Under the pieces are notes generated by a model that was not told where the DNA came from, ran no database searches, and saw only the letters and a program-made list of their open reading frames with translations. Shown here one piece after another: positions 8,148 through 16,350 of a stretch of 64,000 nucleotides of DNA. This stretch comes from Microbacteriaceae bacterium (lineage in GTDB: Bacteria; Actinomycetota; Actinomycetes; Actinomycetales; Microbacteriaceae): positions 659,581 through 723,580 of the forward strand of contig JAPSJW010000002.1 of assembly GCA_031177985.1 (NCBI GenBank). The letters are read 5' to 3'. Position 1 is the stretch's first letter. Every line of letters begins with the position of its first letter. The position numbers and the translations under genes are program-made.

Positions 8148-9095
8148 ATGACGACCACCCAGCCACCGCACCCCGCCGTCGGGATGCGCGAGATCGAGAG
8201 CACGGGCGTCCGGATCTTCCCGATCGGGCTCGACGGCAGCATCTTCGGCTGGGCGGCCGGCCACGACGACACGGCGCAGGTGCTCGATCTGTTCGCCGAC
8301 ACAGGCGGCAGCTTCATCTCGACGGCCGACCACTACGCGGGCGGTCGCAGCGAGGTCATGATCGGCAGCTGGCTCAGGAGGCGGCGCAGGGACGATGTCG
8401 TGCTGTCGACCAAGGTCGGCAGGCACCCGGATGCCCCTGGGCTGAGCGCGCGCAGCATCCGGGCCGCGGTCGACGCGTCGCTCACCCGCCTCGGCACCGA
8501 CTATCTCGACTTCCTCGCCTTCGACGGCGAGCACCGGGAGACGCCGCTCGAGGAGAGCCTCGAAGCCGCGGATGCACTGCTCCGCTCGGGCAAGGTGCGC
8601 CACCTCGCCGCGTCGGGACACCGGGCGGAGCGGGTGCGCGAGGTTCAGGAGCTGGCACGCCAGGGCGCATATCCCGGTTTCTCGGCACTGTTCGTCGAGT
8701 ACAGCCTGCTGGAGCGCGAGGCCTACGAGAAGGATCTGCGGCCAGCGGTGCTCGAGTCGGGCAGGAGCGCCTTCGCGCGACTTCCCCTCGCCAGCGGATT
8801 CCTCACCGGCATGTTCCGCACCCGCGACGACGTGCCGACCTCCGTGATGTTCGGCCGCGCCACCGAGTACCTCGGGCGACGGGGCAGCCGCGTGCTCGAT
8901 GCGCTCGACACGGTGGCGGCCGAGCAGGGCGAGACGCCCGGCAGGGTGGCGCTCGCGTGGGTCATGCTGCAGCCCGGCATCGCCGCCCCTGTCGTGCGCG
9001 CGAAGGACGCCGCTCAGCTCTCGGAGCTGCTCGGCGCGGTCGACGTCCTGCTCACCCGCCACCAGGTCGCCCTGCTCGACGCGGCATCGTCATGA
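8148..9095 (+). CDS. Aldo/keto reductase family protein with altered catalytic tetrad
   Basis: A 315-residue TIM-barrel protein of the aldo/keto reductase family. Aligned to the paralogue that follows, it keeps the catalytic Tyr (Y63) and Lys (K89) but has Ser (S58) in place of the catalytic Asp and Asp (D126) in place of the catalytic His. It may therefore be catalytically weak, bind a ligand without reducing it, or use different chemistry. The C-terminal part (LAWVMLQPG, VVRAKDAAQL) keeps the NADPH-binding layout. The ATG has GAGGA upstream. The gene lies in tandem with the next one, 120 bp apart, and probably arose by duplication. Confidence 0.85.
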   Translation: MTTTQPPHPAVGMREIESTGVRIFPIGLDGSIFGWAAGHDDTAQVLDLFADTGGSFISTADHYAGGRSEVMIGSWLRRRRRDDVVLSTKVGRHPDAPGLSARSIRAAVDASLTRLGTDYLDFLAFDGEHRETPLEESLEAADALLRSGKVRHLAASGHRAERVREVQELARQGAYPGFSALFVEYSLLEREAYEKDLRPAVLESGRSAFARLPLASGFLTGMFRTRDDVPTSVMFGRATEYLGRRGSRVLDALDTVAAEQGETPGRVALAWVMLQPGIAAPVVRAKDAAQLSELLGAVDVLLTRHQVALLDAASS

Positions 9096-9215
9096 GCGCC
9101 GAAGATCGCGGCACGATAACGATCGGCCGCGTCGCCCGGACGGTGTCGGAGCCGTGCCGTACCGTCTGAGCGAAAGGGAACGCACCCGGCGCTCCCTACG
9201 CGGAAGGAGCGGAGC

Positions 9216-10280
9216 GTGAGCACGGCACCCGGCGCGAAGCCGAGCGTCCTCACCGGTCCCGTCGAGCCGCTCGCCGGCCCGCCCGCCATCTCCATGCCGC
9301 ATCCCGTGATCCCCGGACCCACGACCGAGGAGACCGCCGCCATCGTGTCGGCTCCTGCGCCCCGGCTGCGTCGCATCGGCTCCTCAGACCTGCGGGTGCT
9401 TCCGCTCGCTTTGAGCGGCAACGTCTTCGGCTGGACGGCGGATGCGGCGACGACCACCGAGATCCTGGACGCGTTCGCGGCGGCGGGCGGCACTCTCGTC
9501 GACACCGCGGATTCCTACGCGGGCGGCCGCAGCGAGATCATGATCGGCAACTGGATGCGCGACCGCCGCAACCGCGACGGTGTGGTGGTCGCCACCAAGG
9601 TCGGCAAGAGCGCCGACCACCCGGGGCTGACGGCCAGGGCGGTGACGGATGCGGTGCACGCCTCGCTGCGCCGCCTGCGCACCAACTGGATCGACCTGCT
9701 GTACCTGCATGTCGACGACCAGGAGGTGCCCTTCGAGGAAACCCTGCTCGCGGTCGACGAGCTCATCCGCGCGGGCAAGGTGCGCTGGTTCGGCGGCTCG
9801 GACCACACCGGCGACCGCCTCATCGAGGCCAGGATCGCCTCGGCGCAGCTCGGGGTCGCTCCGATGGTCGCCGTCCAGAACCACTACAACCTCCTGCACC
9901 GCACCGAGTACGAGAGCGGCCTCGCGCATGTCGCCTCTCGGCTCGACCTCGGGGTGCTGCCCCGGTTCGCACTGGCGGGCGGCTTCCTGTCGGGCAAGTA
10001 CCGGTCGCGCGCCGACCTCGCGAAGAGCGTGCGGGGCGCCGAGGCCGCTCGTCACCTCGGCCGCCGTGGAACGCGGGTGCTGGCGACCCTCGACCGGGTG
10101 GCGGCGGAGCAGGACGCGCCGATCGCCTCCGTGGCGCTCGCCTGGCTGCTCGCCAAGCCCCTCGTCGCCGCACCGGTCGTGTCCGCCAGCTCGGCCCGGC
10201 AGGTCCCCGATCTCCTGCGGGCGACGACGCTGCAGCTCACTCGCTCGCAGGTCACCGCCCTCGACCGCGCCGCGGCCTGA
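9216..10280 (+). CDS. Aldo/keto reductase
   Basis: A 354-residue NADPH-dependent aldo/keto reductase-type protein with an intact tetrad: D96 and Y101 in DTADSYAGG, K128 in ATKVGK, and H165 in LLYLHVDD. The substrate is unknown. It carries about 50 residues of Pro/Ala-rich sequence before the barrel that the upstream paralogue lacks. The GTG at 9216 has AAGGAG at 9204-9209; a later in-frame ATG at 9294 would remove part of the extension. A separate -10-like TACCGT at 9160-9165 suggests its own promoter. Confidence 0.88.
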   Translation: MSTAPGAKPSVLTGPVEPLAGPPAISMPHPVIPGPTTEETAAIVSAPAPRLRRIGSSDLRVLPLALSGNVFGWTADAATTTEILDAFAAAGGTLVDTADSYAGGRSEIMIGNWMRDRRNRDGVVVATKVGKSADHPGLTARAVTDAVHASLRRLRTNWIDLLYLHVDDQEVPFEETLLAVDELIRAGKVRWFGGSDHTGDRLIEARIASAQLGVAPMVAVQNHYNLLHRTEYESGLAHVASRLDLGVLPRFALAGGFLSGKYRSRADLAKSVRGAEAARHLGRRGTRVLATLDRVAAEQDAPIASVALAWLLAKPLVAAPVVSASSARQVPDLLRATTLQLTRSQVTALDRAAA

Positions 10281-10292
10281 CGTTCCGCCTTC

Positions 10293-10637
10293 CTACAGCC
10301 CGAGCGGCGGGATCGTGATCCAGCCCAACGACAGCAGCAGCAGCACGGTGTTAGCCACGAGGGCGACGATCGTCAGCACAGGGGATCTACGGCGTCCGGT
10401 GCCCTTGAGCACGAGGGCGAGCACGAGCGCGATCTCGAGCAGCACGGCGATCAGCGTCGTGCCGACCGGCAGCTGCACCTGGAAGACGGCCGACAGCAGC
10501 AGGAGGGCGCCGAGGACGATCTCGGCGATCGCGACGGCCATCCCCGATCCTCTGCCGCGGGAGCGCAGCACGCCGTCGACGATCGACAGCACGGCTGCGG
10601 CGAGGGTGATCAGGAGGAGCCAGCTGAGCGTGATCAT
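10293..10637 (-). CDS. Small four-span membrane protein, unknown function
   Basis: The 114-residue protein is almost entirely hydrophobic, with four predicted spans (about 3-22, 33-52, 57-78, 87-108) and short basic loops (RSRGRG, KGTGRRR). I recognise no family. The ATG start is fixed by a TAGCCT -10 box six bases upstream on the minus strand. It converges on the aldo/keto reductase gene with 12 bp between stops and no obvious hairpin. Confidence 0.65.
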   Translation of the reverse strand: MITLSWLLLITLAAAVLSIVDGVLRSRGRGSGMAVAIAEIVLGALLLLSAVFQVQLPVGTTLIAVLLEIALVLALVLKGTGRRRSPVLTIVALVANTVLLLLSLGWITIPPLGL

Positions 10638-10643
10638 GGCGTC

Positions 10644-10649
10644 AGGCTA
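10644..10649 (-). promoter_or_regulatory. Leaderless -10 box of the small membrane protein gene
   Basis: On the minus strand TAGCCT is followed by GACGCC and then the ATG at 10637, a 6-nt gap. Confidence 0.55.
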
Positions 10650-10681
10650 GCGGCGATCGCCCGCCGCCGGGGGAGCGGAGG

Positions 10682-11296
10682 TCAGGAACCGGCGGTCTCG
10701 AGCACGCGCTCCACCGCACGCCCGAATGCGGCGACCGCGGCGACGCTGTCGCCGGCGTAGGCGCCGCTCATGACGCCGTCTCTCGCGAGCACGAACTCGT
10801 CGGCGGCATCACCCGGACGCCGGCTGCCCATGCCGGAGAAGAGCTCGGTGATCCGCTCGGTGTACCAGTCGCGGTGGTCGGCTACGACGACCCGCACCGG
10901 ATGCGTGAGCTGCGAGAACTCCGCAGCGGCGTTCATGAACGCGCACCCGCGGAAGCCACGCCGCGAGGCGTCCTCCGCGATGGCTGCGGCGAGGGCGCGC
11001 AGAGCGTCCTCGGGCTGAGCGGTCCCGGAGACGATCCGGTCGAACTCGGCACGCGCGTCCTCGTGCCGTCCGCGCATGTAGGCGAGGACCAGATTGTCCT
11101 TCGAGCCGTAGTGCTTGTAGAACGTGGCCTTGGTGACGTGGGACTCACTGATGAGTCGGTCGATGCCCACGGCGTTGATGCCCTCGGCGTAGAACAGCGC
11201 GCTCGCCGTCTCGAGGATGCGGGCCTTCGCGCCCTGTCCACCCGCGGAAACGGGAGCACGCTGTGCCGTCTCGGGGACGAGTGTTGCGGTCGGCAC
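10682..11296 (-). CDS. TetR/AcrR family transcriptional regulator
   Basis: A 204-residue one-component repressor type. The N-terminal helix-turn-helix runs from about residue 25 to 70 (ILETASALFYAEGINAVGID, then VTKATFYKHYGSKDNLVLAYM); the C-terminal ligand domain includes GCAFMNAAAEFS, close to the TetR subgroup with a C-terminal QacR/YcdC-like fold. The start is the ATG at 11296. About 180 bp upstream lies a strong 28-bp dyad that is probably its own operator. No obvious drug pump or enzyme gene is adjacent, so its targets besides itself are not clear. Confidence 0.88.
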   Translation of the reverse strand: MPTATLVPETAQRAPVSAGGQGAKARILETASALFYAEGINAVGIDRLISESHVTKATFYKHYGSKDNLVLAYMRGRHEDARAEFDRIVSGTAQPEDALRALAAAIAEDASRRGFRGCAFMNAAAEFSQLTHPVRVVVADHRDWYTERITELFSGMGSRRPGDAADEFVLARDGVMSGAYAGDSVAAVAAFGRAVERVLETAGS

Positions 11297-11474
11297 AGCG
11301 TGCTCCTTCTGGCCTTCGAGCTAGGTGTCTTCAGCCGTTCCTCCGACTCCCGGGGTAGGAGCCGCCGCGGTTCGGGTCCGCGGATGATCCGGCGAGCGTT
11401 GGACTCGCCGGGTGGAGATGGGGATCTCCGCGCCGCCTCGGGGCATCAGGGGGGACCCCTCGGCGACGGATCCG

Positions 11475-11484
11475 ACTGTAGCAT
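11475..11484. promoter_or_regulatory. Back-to-back -10 boxes next to the TetR operator
   Basis: On the minus strand TACAGT (11480-11475) can drive the tetR gene, giving a leader of about 170 nt. On the plus strand TAGCAT (11479-11484) is a possible promoter toward the M16 peptidase gene. Both abut the dyad at 11487-11514, which would cover the upstream part of the minus-strand promoter and the start site of the plus-strand one. Confidence 0.45.
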
Positions 11485-11486
11485 GG

Positions 11487-11514
11487 CGGACAGACAGACT
11501 TGTCTGTTTGTCCG
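11487..11514. promoter_or_regulatory. 28-bp dyad, probable TetR-family operator
   Basis: The half sites are CGGACAGACAGACT and, from the other strand, CGGACAAACAGACA: 12 of 14 positions match. The core ACAGAC-TTGTCTGT has the size and symmetry of TetR-family operators. Its place upstream of the tetR gene at 10682-11296 suggests autorepression. Confidence 0.6.
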
Positions 11515-11581
11515 CAGACACTCAGCCCCAGTCTCGGGGGCGTGCTCCGCCCGGCGCCGCTCCGCCGAGAGGCGGATGTCG

Positions 11582-11587
11582 TAGGCT
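11582..11587 (+). promoter_or_regulatory. Leaderless -10 box of the M16 peptidase gene
   Basis: TAGGCT followed by seven bases and the ATG at 11595. Confidence 0.6.
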
Positions 11588-11594
11588 CGGACGG

Positions 11595-12953
11595 ATGACC
11601 GGTGCAGTCGAACTCCCGCTCGGCCTGGCCGACCTCCGTTTCACCGCATCCGGCGATTCGCTCGTCTCGCGCACCGTGCTGCCGAGCGGCGTGCGCGTTC
11701 TGAGCGAGCAGGTGCCCGGCGCCCGCAGCGTGACCGTCGGATTCTGGGTGGCGGTGGGCTCCCGCGACGAGCAGCCCGAGACCTACGGGTCCACGCACTT
11801 CCTCGAGCACCTGCTGTTCAAAGGCACGCCGACCCGCAGCGCGCTCGACATCGCGGTCAGCTTCGACGCCGTAGGCGGTGAGCACAACGCGCTCACCGCC
11901 AAGGAGTACACCTGCTACTACGCGAAGGTGCAGGATCGCGACCTTCCGATGGCGGTCGACGTGCTTGCCGACATGTTCACTTCGAGCCTGCTCGACCCGC
12001 AGGAGTTCGAGAACGAGCGCGGGGTCATCCTCGAAGAGCTCGCGATGGCCGACGACGACCCGGGCGACGCGGTCAGCGAGCGCTTCTTCGAGGCCGTGCT
12101 CGGCGCGCATCCGCTCGGTCGCCCCATCGGCGGCAACGCCGACACGATCGGCGCGGTCTCGCGCGACGCGGTGTGGTCGCACTACCGCGCCAACTACCGC
12201 CCTCAGGACCTGGTGATCACCGTCGCCGGCGCCGTCGAGCACGACGATCTGGTGGCCAGGGTGCAGCGCGCGCTCACCATCGCCGGATGGGACCTCTCGC
12301 TCGAGGCCGCACCCGTCGAGCGCCGGGCCCCCGAGCTCGCGAGCATCGAGCAGGGCGCTCCGCTCGTCGTGACGCAGCGCCCGATCGAGCAGACCAACAT
12401 CATCATCGGCACCACCGGGGTCGCCGCCGCGAGCGACGACCGCACGGTGCTCACGGTGCTCAACTCGATCCTCGGCGGGGGGATGTCGAGCAGGCTGTTC
12501 CAGGAGATCCGCGAGCGCCGAGGGCTCGCCTACTCCGTCTACTCGTTCTCGCCCAGCTACTCCGATCAGGGCGTCTTCGGCATGTACGCCGGGTGCTCGC
12601 CGGCGAAGGCCGCGACGGTGGCCGAGCTGATGCTCTCCGAGCTGCGCGGCATCGCCTCCGGCGGCGTCACCGAGGAGGAGCTCAGCCGTGCCGTCGGCCA
12701 GCTCTCCGGCGCATCCGCTCTCGCCCTCGAGGACTCCGACACCCGCATGTCGCGCCTCGGACGCAGCGAGCTCACCCTCGGCGAGTTCGCCGACCTCGAC
12801 GAGGTGCTGCGCAGGCTCTCGCTCGTCAGCCGGGACGACGTGCAGGAGCTGGCCGAGGACATCGTGTCGCGGCCGTACTCGATCGCCGCTGTCGGCGCCG
12901 TCGACGAGGCCGTCTTCGCGGGGCTGGCAGAGTCGCCCGCCCCCGTGCAGTGA
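11595..12953 (+). CDS. M16 family zinc peptidase (PepR/mitochondrial-processing-peptidase-like)
   Basis: A 452-residue pitrilysin-family peptidase. The inverted zinc motif HFLEH is at about residues 68-72, with the downstream Glu in FENERGVILEELAMADDDP; the C-terminal partner domain contains GGGMSSRLFQEIRERRGLAYSVYS, the glycine-rich and R/Y motif that completes the active site. It matches the peptidase that follows pnp in many actinobacteria (Mycobacterium tuberculosis pepR). The ATG at 11595 is favoured over an upstream in-frame start at 11412 because the -10 box sits just before it and the homologous region begins there. Confidence 0.92.
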   Translation: MTGAVELPLGLADLRFTASGDSLVSRTVLPSGVRVLSEQVPGARSVTVGFWVAVGSRDEQPETYGSTHFLEHLLFKGTPTRSALDIAVSFDAVGGEHNALTAKEYTCYYAKVQDRDLPMAVDVLADMFTSSLLDPQEFENERGVILEELAMADDDPGDAVSERFFEAVLGAHPLGRPIGGNADTIGAVSRDAVWSHYRANYRPQDLVITVAGAVEHDDLVARVQRALTIAGWDLSLEAAPVERRAPELASIEQGAPLVVTQRPIEQTNIIIGTTGVAAASDDRTVLTVLNSILGGGMSSRLFQEIRERRGLAYSVYSFSPSYSDQGVFGMYAGCSPAKAATVAELMLSELRGIASGGVTEEELSRAVGQLSGASALALEDSDTRMSRLGRSELTLGEFADLDEVLRRLSLVSRDDVQELAEDIVSRPYSIAAVGAVDEAVFAGLAESPAPVQ

Positions 12954-12969
12954 CAGTAAGGAGAGCCTG

Positions 12970-13572
12970 ATGGCTCATTTCATCTATCTCGTGCGCCATG
13001 GCGAGCAGCTCGACGCGGAGCACGGCATCGAGGACGGCCCGCTGTCGCCGCGAGGTCGCCGGCAGGCGCACGCGATCGCCGAGCGGCTGAGCGGCATCCC
13101 GTTCACGAGCGCCTGGCACTCGCCCTTCGTGCGGGCGGCCGAGACCGCGCGCATCATGACCGAGCGCATGCCGGCGCTCGAATCGCAGCCGAGCGCGCTG
13201 CTGATGGACTGCATCCCCGGCGGCCCGACCCCCGATATGCCCCACGCCTTCGAGTCGTTCTTCGGGGGCGTCACCCGCGAGCAGATCGAGGCGGGCGAGG
13301 CGCAGATGGCGGATGCGGTGGCCGAGTGGCTGACGCCCGCTCGCGAAGACCGCCACGACCTCCTCATCACCCACAACTTCGTCATCGCGTGGTTCGTGCG
13401 CGAGGTGTTCGGAGCGCCCGCTTGGCGGTGGATGGGGCTCAACCAGGCCAACTGCGGCCTCACCATCATCCGGGTCCGCAGCGCGAAGCCCCCCGTGCTC
13501 ATCACCTACAACGACCTCGGCCACCTGCCGGTCGAGCTGCGCACCGGCCTGCCCTACGACCAGCCCGTCTAG
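12970..13572 (+). CDS. Histidine phosphatase family protein
   Basis: A 200-residue phosphoglycerate-mutase-like phosphatase. VRHGEQ near the N terminus holds the phospho-accepting His, SPFVRAAETA has the conserved Arg, and LITHNF the second His. The substrate is unknown. The ATG has AAGGAG at 12958-12963. It follows the peptidase by 16 bp and is probably cotranscribed. Its TAG and the stop of the convergent acetyltransferase gene share the tetranucleotide CTAG. Confidence 0.88.
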   Translation: MAHFIYLVRHGEQLDAEHGIEDGPLSPRGRRQAHAIAERLSGIPFTSAWHSPFVRAAETARIMTERMPALESQPSALLMDCIPGGPTPDMPHAFESFFGGVTREQIEAGEAQMADAVAEWLTPAREDRHDLLITHNFVIAWFVREVFGAPAWRWMGLNQANCGLTIIRVRSAKPPVLITYNDLGHLPVELRTGLPYDQPV

Positions 13573-14057
13573 AGGCGCTTCGCGAACCAGTGGGTCGCGT
13601 TGGGATTGTCGTTGTAGGGCGGGATCTCCTCGAACCCGCTCGACCGGTAGAGGCCGCCCGCCGCCGCGAGGCTCTCGTTCGTGTCGAGCACGAGCTCGGC
13701 GGCACCGAACGCGCGTGCCCGGCTCTCGAGCTCGGCGAGCAGCAGCCGCCCGAGACCCTGCCGACGCACGTGGGGCTGCAGCCAGAGGTGCTTCACCTCG
13801 AAGCGCGGGGCCGTCTCGTCCTCTGACGAGAGGCGACGGATGCCGCCGCAGCCCACGTCGGCCGCCTCACCCGCGAGGTCCTCGCCCTCGACCACGAGGA
13901 AGACGCCTCGCGGAGGTTCGAACTCCTCCGCGGAGGGGAACACCGTCCGGTAGGCGTCCGGACCCGCTGGGAAGGTCTCGGCGCGGCTCGCGAAGTACTC
14001 GGTCAGCAGCGCGGCAGCGGCGGCGTCATCCGCTCGGGCCTCACGGAAGGCGGGCAT
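13569..14057 (-). CDS. GNAT family N-acetyltransferase
   Basis: A 162-residue acetyltransferase. The acetyl-CoA loop is HVRRQGLGRLLLAELESRA (Q/RxxGxG/A) and the C-terminal LYRSSGFEEIPPY is the typical last strand-loop. The acceptor is unknown. The ATG is 7 nt after a minus-strand TAGGCT, and upstream in-frame sequence belongs to the antisense of dapB. It is convergent with the histidine phosphatase gene and divergent from dapB, with two -10 boxes 24 bp apart. Confidence 0.88.
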   Translation of the reverse strand: MPAFREARADDAAAAALLTEYFASRAETFPAGPDAYRTVFPSAEEFEPPRGVFLVVEGEDLAGEAADVGCGGIRRLSSEDETAPRFEVKHLWLQPHVRRQGLGRLLLAELESRARAFGAAELVLDTNESLAAAGGLYRSSGFEEIPPYNDNPNATHWFAKRL

Positions 14058-14064
14058 GGCTCCC

Positions 14065-14070
14065 AGCCTA
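14065..14070 (-). promoter_or_regulatory. Leaderless -10 box of the GNAT gene
   Basis: Minus-strand TAGGCT, 7-nt gap to the ATG at 14057. Confidence 0.55.
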
Positions 14071-14094
14071 GGACGACCGCGCGGCAACGCCGGA

Positions 14095-14100
14095 TAGATT
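14095..14100 (+). promoter_or_regulatory. Leaderless -10 box of dapB
   Basis: TAGATT followed by GGACCG and the GTG at 14107, a 6-nt gap. Confidence 0.6.
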
Positions 14101-14106
14101 GGACCG

Positions 14107-14859
14107 GTGAGCACACGGGTCGCGGTCGTCGGAGCCACCGGCAGGATGGGACGGCTGATCTCCCGGCTGGTCGAGGAGGGCGACGACTTCGAGCTCGTCG
14201 CGAGACTGGGCTCCGGCTCGCCGTTGGAGGAGATGCTCGCCGCTGACGTCGTCGTCGACGTGACGCTGCCCCACATCTCGCCCGGCATCGTCGACTTCGC
14301 GGTCGAGCACGGCAGGAACGTGCTCGTCGGCACCTCGGGGTGGTCGGCCGACCGCATCTCGCCGCTCGTCGGGCGGGTGCAGCGCCGCGGCGACGTCGGC
14401 GTGGTCATCATCCCCAACTTCGCCCTCGGCTCCGTGCTCGCCACACGCTTCGCGACCCAGGCCGCCCGTTTCTACGACTCCATCGAGATCGTCGAGACGC
14501 ACGGCACCGGTAAGGTCGACTCGCCCTCGGGCACGGCGGTGCGCACCGCGGAGCTCATCGGCGAGGTGCGGGCATCGCTCGGCCCCGTGATCGCCCCGCA
14601 CGCCGACCAGCGCGCCCGCGGGCAGCAGGTCGCGAGCGTGCCCATCCACAGCCTGCGGATGCACGGCGTCTCCGCCCGCCAGGAGGTCGTCATCGGCGGC
14701 ACGGGTGAGACGGTCCGCATCGTGCATGACGCCAGCTCCGACGCCGCGTACGAGCGGGGCATCCTGCTCGCTCTGCGCGCGACCGTCGGTGCGACCGGGG
14801 TCACCGTGGGGCTCGACGCCCTGCTCGATCTCGACGGCGCGCCCGCCACCGCGTCATGA
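14107..14859 (+). CDS. dapB: 4-hydroxy-tetrahydrodipicolinate reductase
   Basis: DapB catalyses the second step of the diaminopimelate/lysine branch, reducing the product of DapA with NAD(P)H. The 250-residue protein has the dinucleotide loop VGATGRMGR at the N terminus, VGTSGW, and the catalytic ETHGTGKVDSPSGTA segment with the conserved HxxK-like HGTGK. dapA (18954) and dapF (34368) are also in the window. The GTG start is set by the -10 box 6 nt upstream. Confidence 0.95.
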   Translation: MSTRVAVVGATGRMGRLISRLVEEGDDFELVARLGSGSPLEEMLAADVVVDVTLPHISPGIVDFAVEHGRNVLVGTSGWSADRISPLVGRVQRRGDVGVVIIPNFALGSVLATRFATQAARFYDSIEIVETHGTGKVDSPSGTAVRTAELIGEVRASLGPVIAPHADQRARGQQVASVPIHSLRMHGVSARQEVVIGGTGETVRIVHDASSDAAYERGILLALRATVGATGVTVGLDALLDLDGAPATAS

Positions 14860-15302
14860 GGGGAGCCGTCGCCGCCCTCGTGATGGCGGCTCTGCTGCTG
14901 CTGTACCTCGTGCTCGTCGCCGGCTACGCCATCCGCTTCGTCGCCTCGGGGGAGCCTGCGGGCATCGGCATCGGAGTCGCGCTGTTCCTGCTGCCGCTGC
15001 TCGGGGCGTGGCTCCTCGCGGCGGAGCTGCTCTTCACGGTGCGCGCGGAGCGCCTGCGGCGGGTGGCGGCGTCGGAGGGTCCGCTGCCGGCCGACGAGCT
15101 GCCCCGCCTGCCCAGCGGCCGGCCCGACCCGAGGGCCGCCGACGAGCGCTTCCCGCGCTACAGAGAGGCCGTCGAGGCGGAGCCCGACTCGTGGCGGGCC
15201 TGGCTGCGTCTGGGACTCGCCTACGACGCCAGCGGCGACCGCAAGCGAGCCCGCTGGGCGGTCAGGCGAGCGGTGCGGCTGGAGCGCGGGCTGCCGGTCT
15301 AG
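14856..15302 (+). CDS. Membrane protein with C-terminal TPR-like segment
   Basis: The 148-residue protein has two membrane spans (about 5-25 and 35-60) followed by a cytoplasmic part whose last 45 residues, DSWRAWLRLGLAYDASGDRK onward, match a tetratricopeptide-repeat pair of helices. Its ATG overlaps the dapB stop (ATGA), so it is translationally coupled. A small membrane protein follows dapB in mycobacteria too. Function unknown; an adaptor role is only a guess. Confidence 0.75.
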   Translation: MRGAVAALVMAALLLLYLVLVAGYAIRFVASGEPAGIGIGVALFLLPLLGAWLLAAELLFTVRAERLRRVAASEGPLPADELPRLPSGRPDPRAADERFPRYREAVEAEPDSWRAWLRLGLAYDASGDRKRARWAVRRAVRLERGLPV

Positions 15303-15310
15303 CCGCCCGT

Positions 15311-15436
15311 CAGTCGCCGCGGCCCAGCATCGCGCACTGCCTTCAGTCGCCGCGATCGAGCATCGCGTGCTGCCTTCGGTCGCCGCGATGGAGCATCGCG
15401 TGCTGCCGTCAGGCGCCGCGATCGAGCATCGCGTCG
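15311..15436. repeat. 33-bp tandem repeat, three copies plus a partial fourth
   Basis: Units at 15311-15343, 15344-15376 and 15377-15409 are near-identical head-to-tail copies; a fourth starts at 15410 and diverges after about 27 bp inside the 3' end of the minus-strand epimerase gene. Each unit contains CGCGAT-N5-ATCGCG (degenerate in the first), so the array forms a row of small hairpins between two convergent genes. Read on the minus strand, each copy repeats the last codons and the stop region of the epimerase gene (AMLDRG-like), so the array looks like serial duplication of a gene tail. There are no spacers, so it is not a CRISPR array. Confidence 0.85.
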
Positions 15437-16350
15437 ATGGCCTGCTCGATGGTCTCGTGCTCGAAGCGGAAGCCGTCGTCGAGCAGCTTCTGCGGCACCT
15501 GACGCTGGCTCGGCAGCAGCAGCTCGCGTCCCGCCTCGCCGAGGCCCAGCGAGATCGCGCGCTCGGGGATGACGAAGCTGTACCAGCGGCGCAGGCGGCG
15601 CGCGACCGTCCTGGTGGCGCGGTCGGACGTCGCGGCGACCGGCCCGGCGAGGTTCACCGGACCCGACAGCCTCGAGGTGAGCAGGTGGCGGATGGCCGCG
15701 GCCTCGTCGTGCAGGCTGATCCAGGGCCAGTGCTGACCGCCGGTGCCCATCCGGGCGCCGAGCCCCGCTCGCGAGGCGAGCAGGATCGGCTCGAACGCTC
15801 CGCCCCTGCCGACGACGAGCCCGGTGCGCAGAGTGACCACCCGCACGCCCTCAGGGGCGAGGGCGGCGGTCTCCTCCCACCGGCGCACGACCTCCGCGAG
15901 AAAGCCCGTGCCAGCGGGGCTCGCCTCGGTGAGACGCTCGCCCGGCCGGTTCCCGTAGAAGCCGACCGCGCTCGCGTTCAGGAGCGTCTTCGGCCTCGTG
16001 CGTGCGCGAGTCAGCGCATCCGTGATCGTACGGGTGGCCTGCACACGCGACTGCAGGATCTCGCGCTTCCACCGCGACGTCCACGGGATGCGGGAGATCG
16101 AGGCGCCCGACAGGTTGACGACCGCGTCGACATCCTCGAGCACCGATTCGTCCAGGATGCCCGCCTGCGGTGCCCAGTTCACCTCGTCGGGCTTCGAGGG
16201 CTGCCGCCGCACCAGGGTGCGCACGCTGTGGCCGTCCTCGCGCAGCTGGCGCACCAGTTCGCGGCCGATCATGCCGGACGCGCCCGACACGAGCACCGTC
16301 ATCGGCGCCGCCGCCGATCGGGTGGGCCGTGCGGAGGACGGGTCGGCCAC
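15409..16350 (-). CDS. TIGR01777-type NAD-dependent epimerase/SDR family protein (YfcH/SulA-like)
   Basis: A 313-residue extended short-chain dehydrogenase/epimerase. VLVSGASGMIGRELVRQL is the Rossmann glycine motif; VNLSGASISRIPW, ASAVGFYGNR (active-site Tyr region) and the C-terminal LLDDGFRFEHETIEQAID block are characteristic of the TIGR01777 group. Its activity is unknown. The GTG at 16350 overlaps the TAG of the OsmC gene (TAGTG), which suggests coupled translation; an internal ATG at 16302, directly before the Rossmann motif, is an alternative start. The gene's 3' end is part of the 33-bp tandem repeat. Confidence 0.85.
   Translation of the reverse strand: MADPSSARPTRSAAAPMTVLVSGASGMIGRELVRQLREDGHSVRTLVRRQPSKPDEVNWAPQAGILDESVLEDVDAVVNLSGASISRIPWTSRWKREILQSRVQATRTITDALTRARTRPKTLLNASAVGFYGNRPGERLTEASPAGTGFLAEVVRRWEETAALAPEGVRVVTLRTGLVVGRGGAFEPILLASRAGLGARMGTGGQHWPWISLHDEAAAIRHLLTSRLSGPVNLAGPVAATSDRATRTVARRLRRWYSFVIPERAISLGLGEAGRELLLPSQRQVPQKLLDDGFRFEHETIEQAIDAMLDRGA

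Noticed and set aside
15311..15436. CRISPR-like repeats
   Set aside because: Units are contiguous with no spacers and no cas genes nearby; it is a simple tandem repeat.
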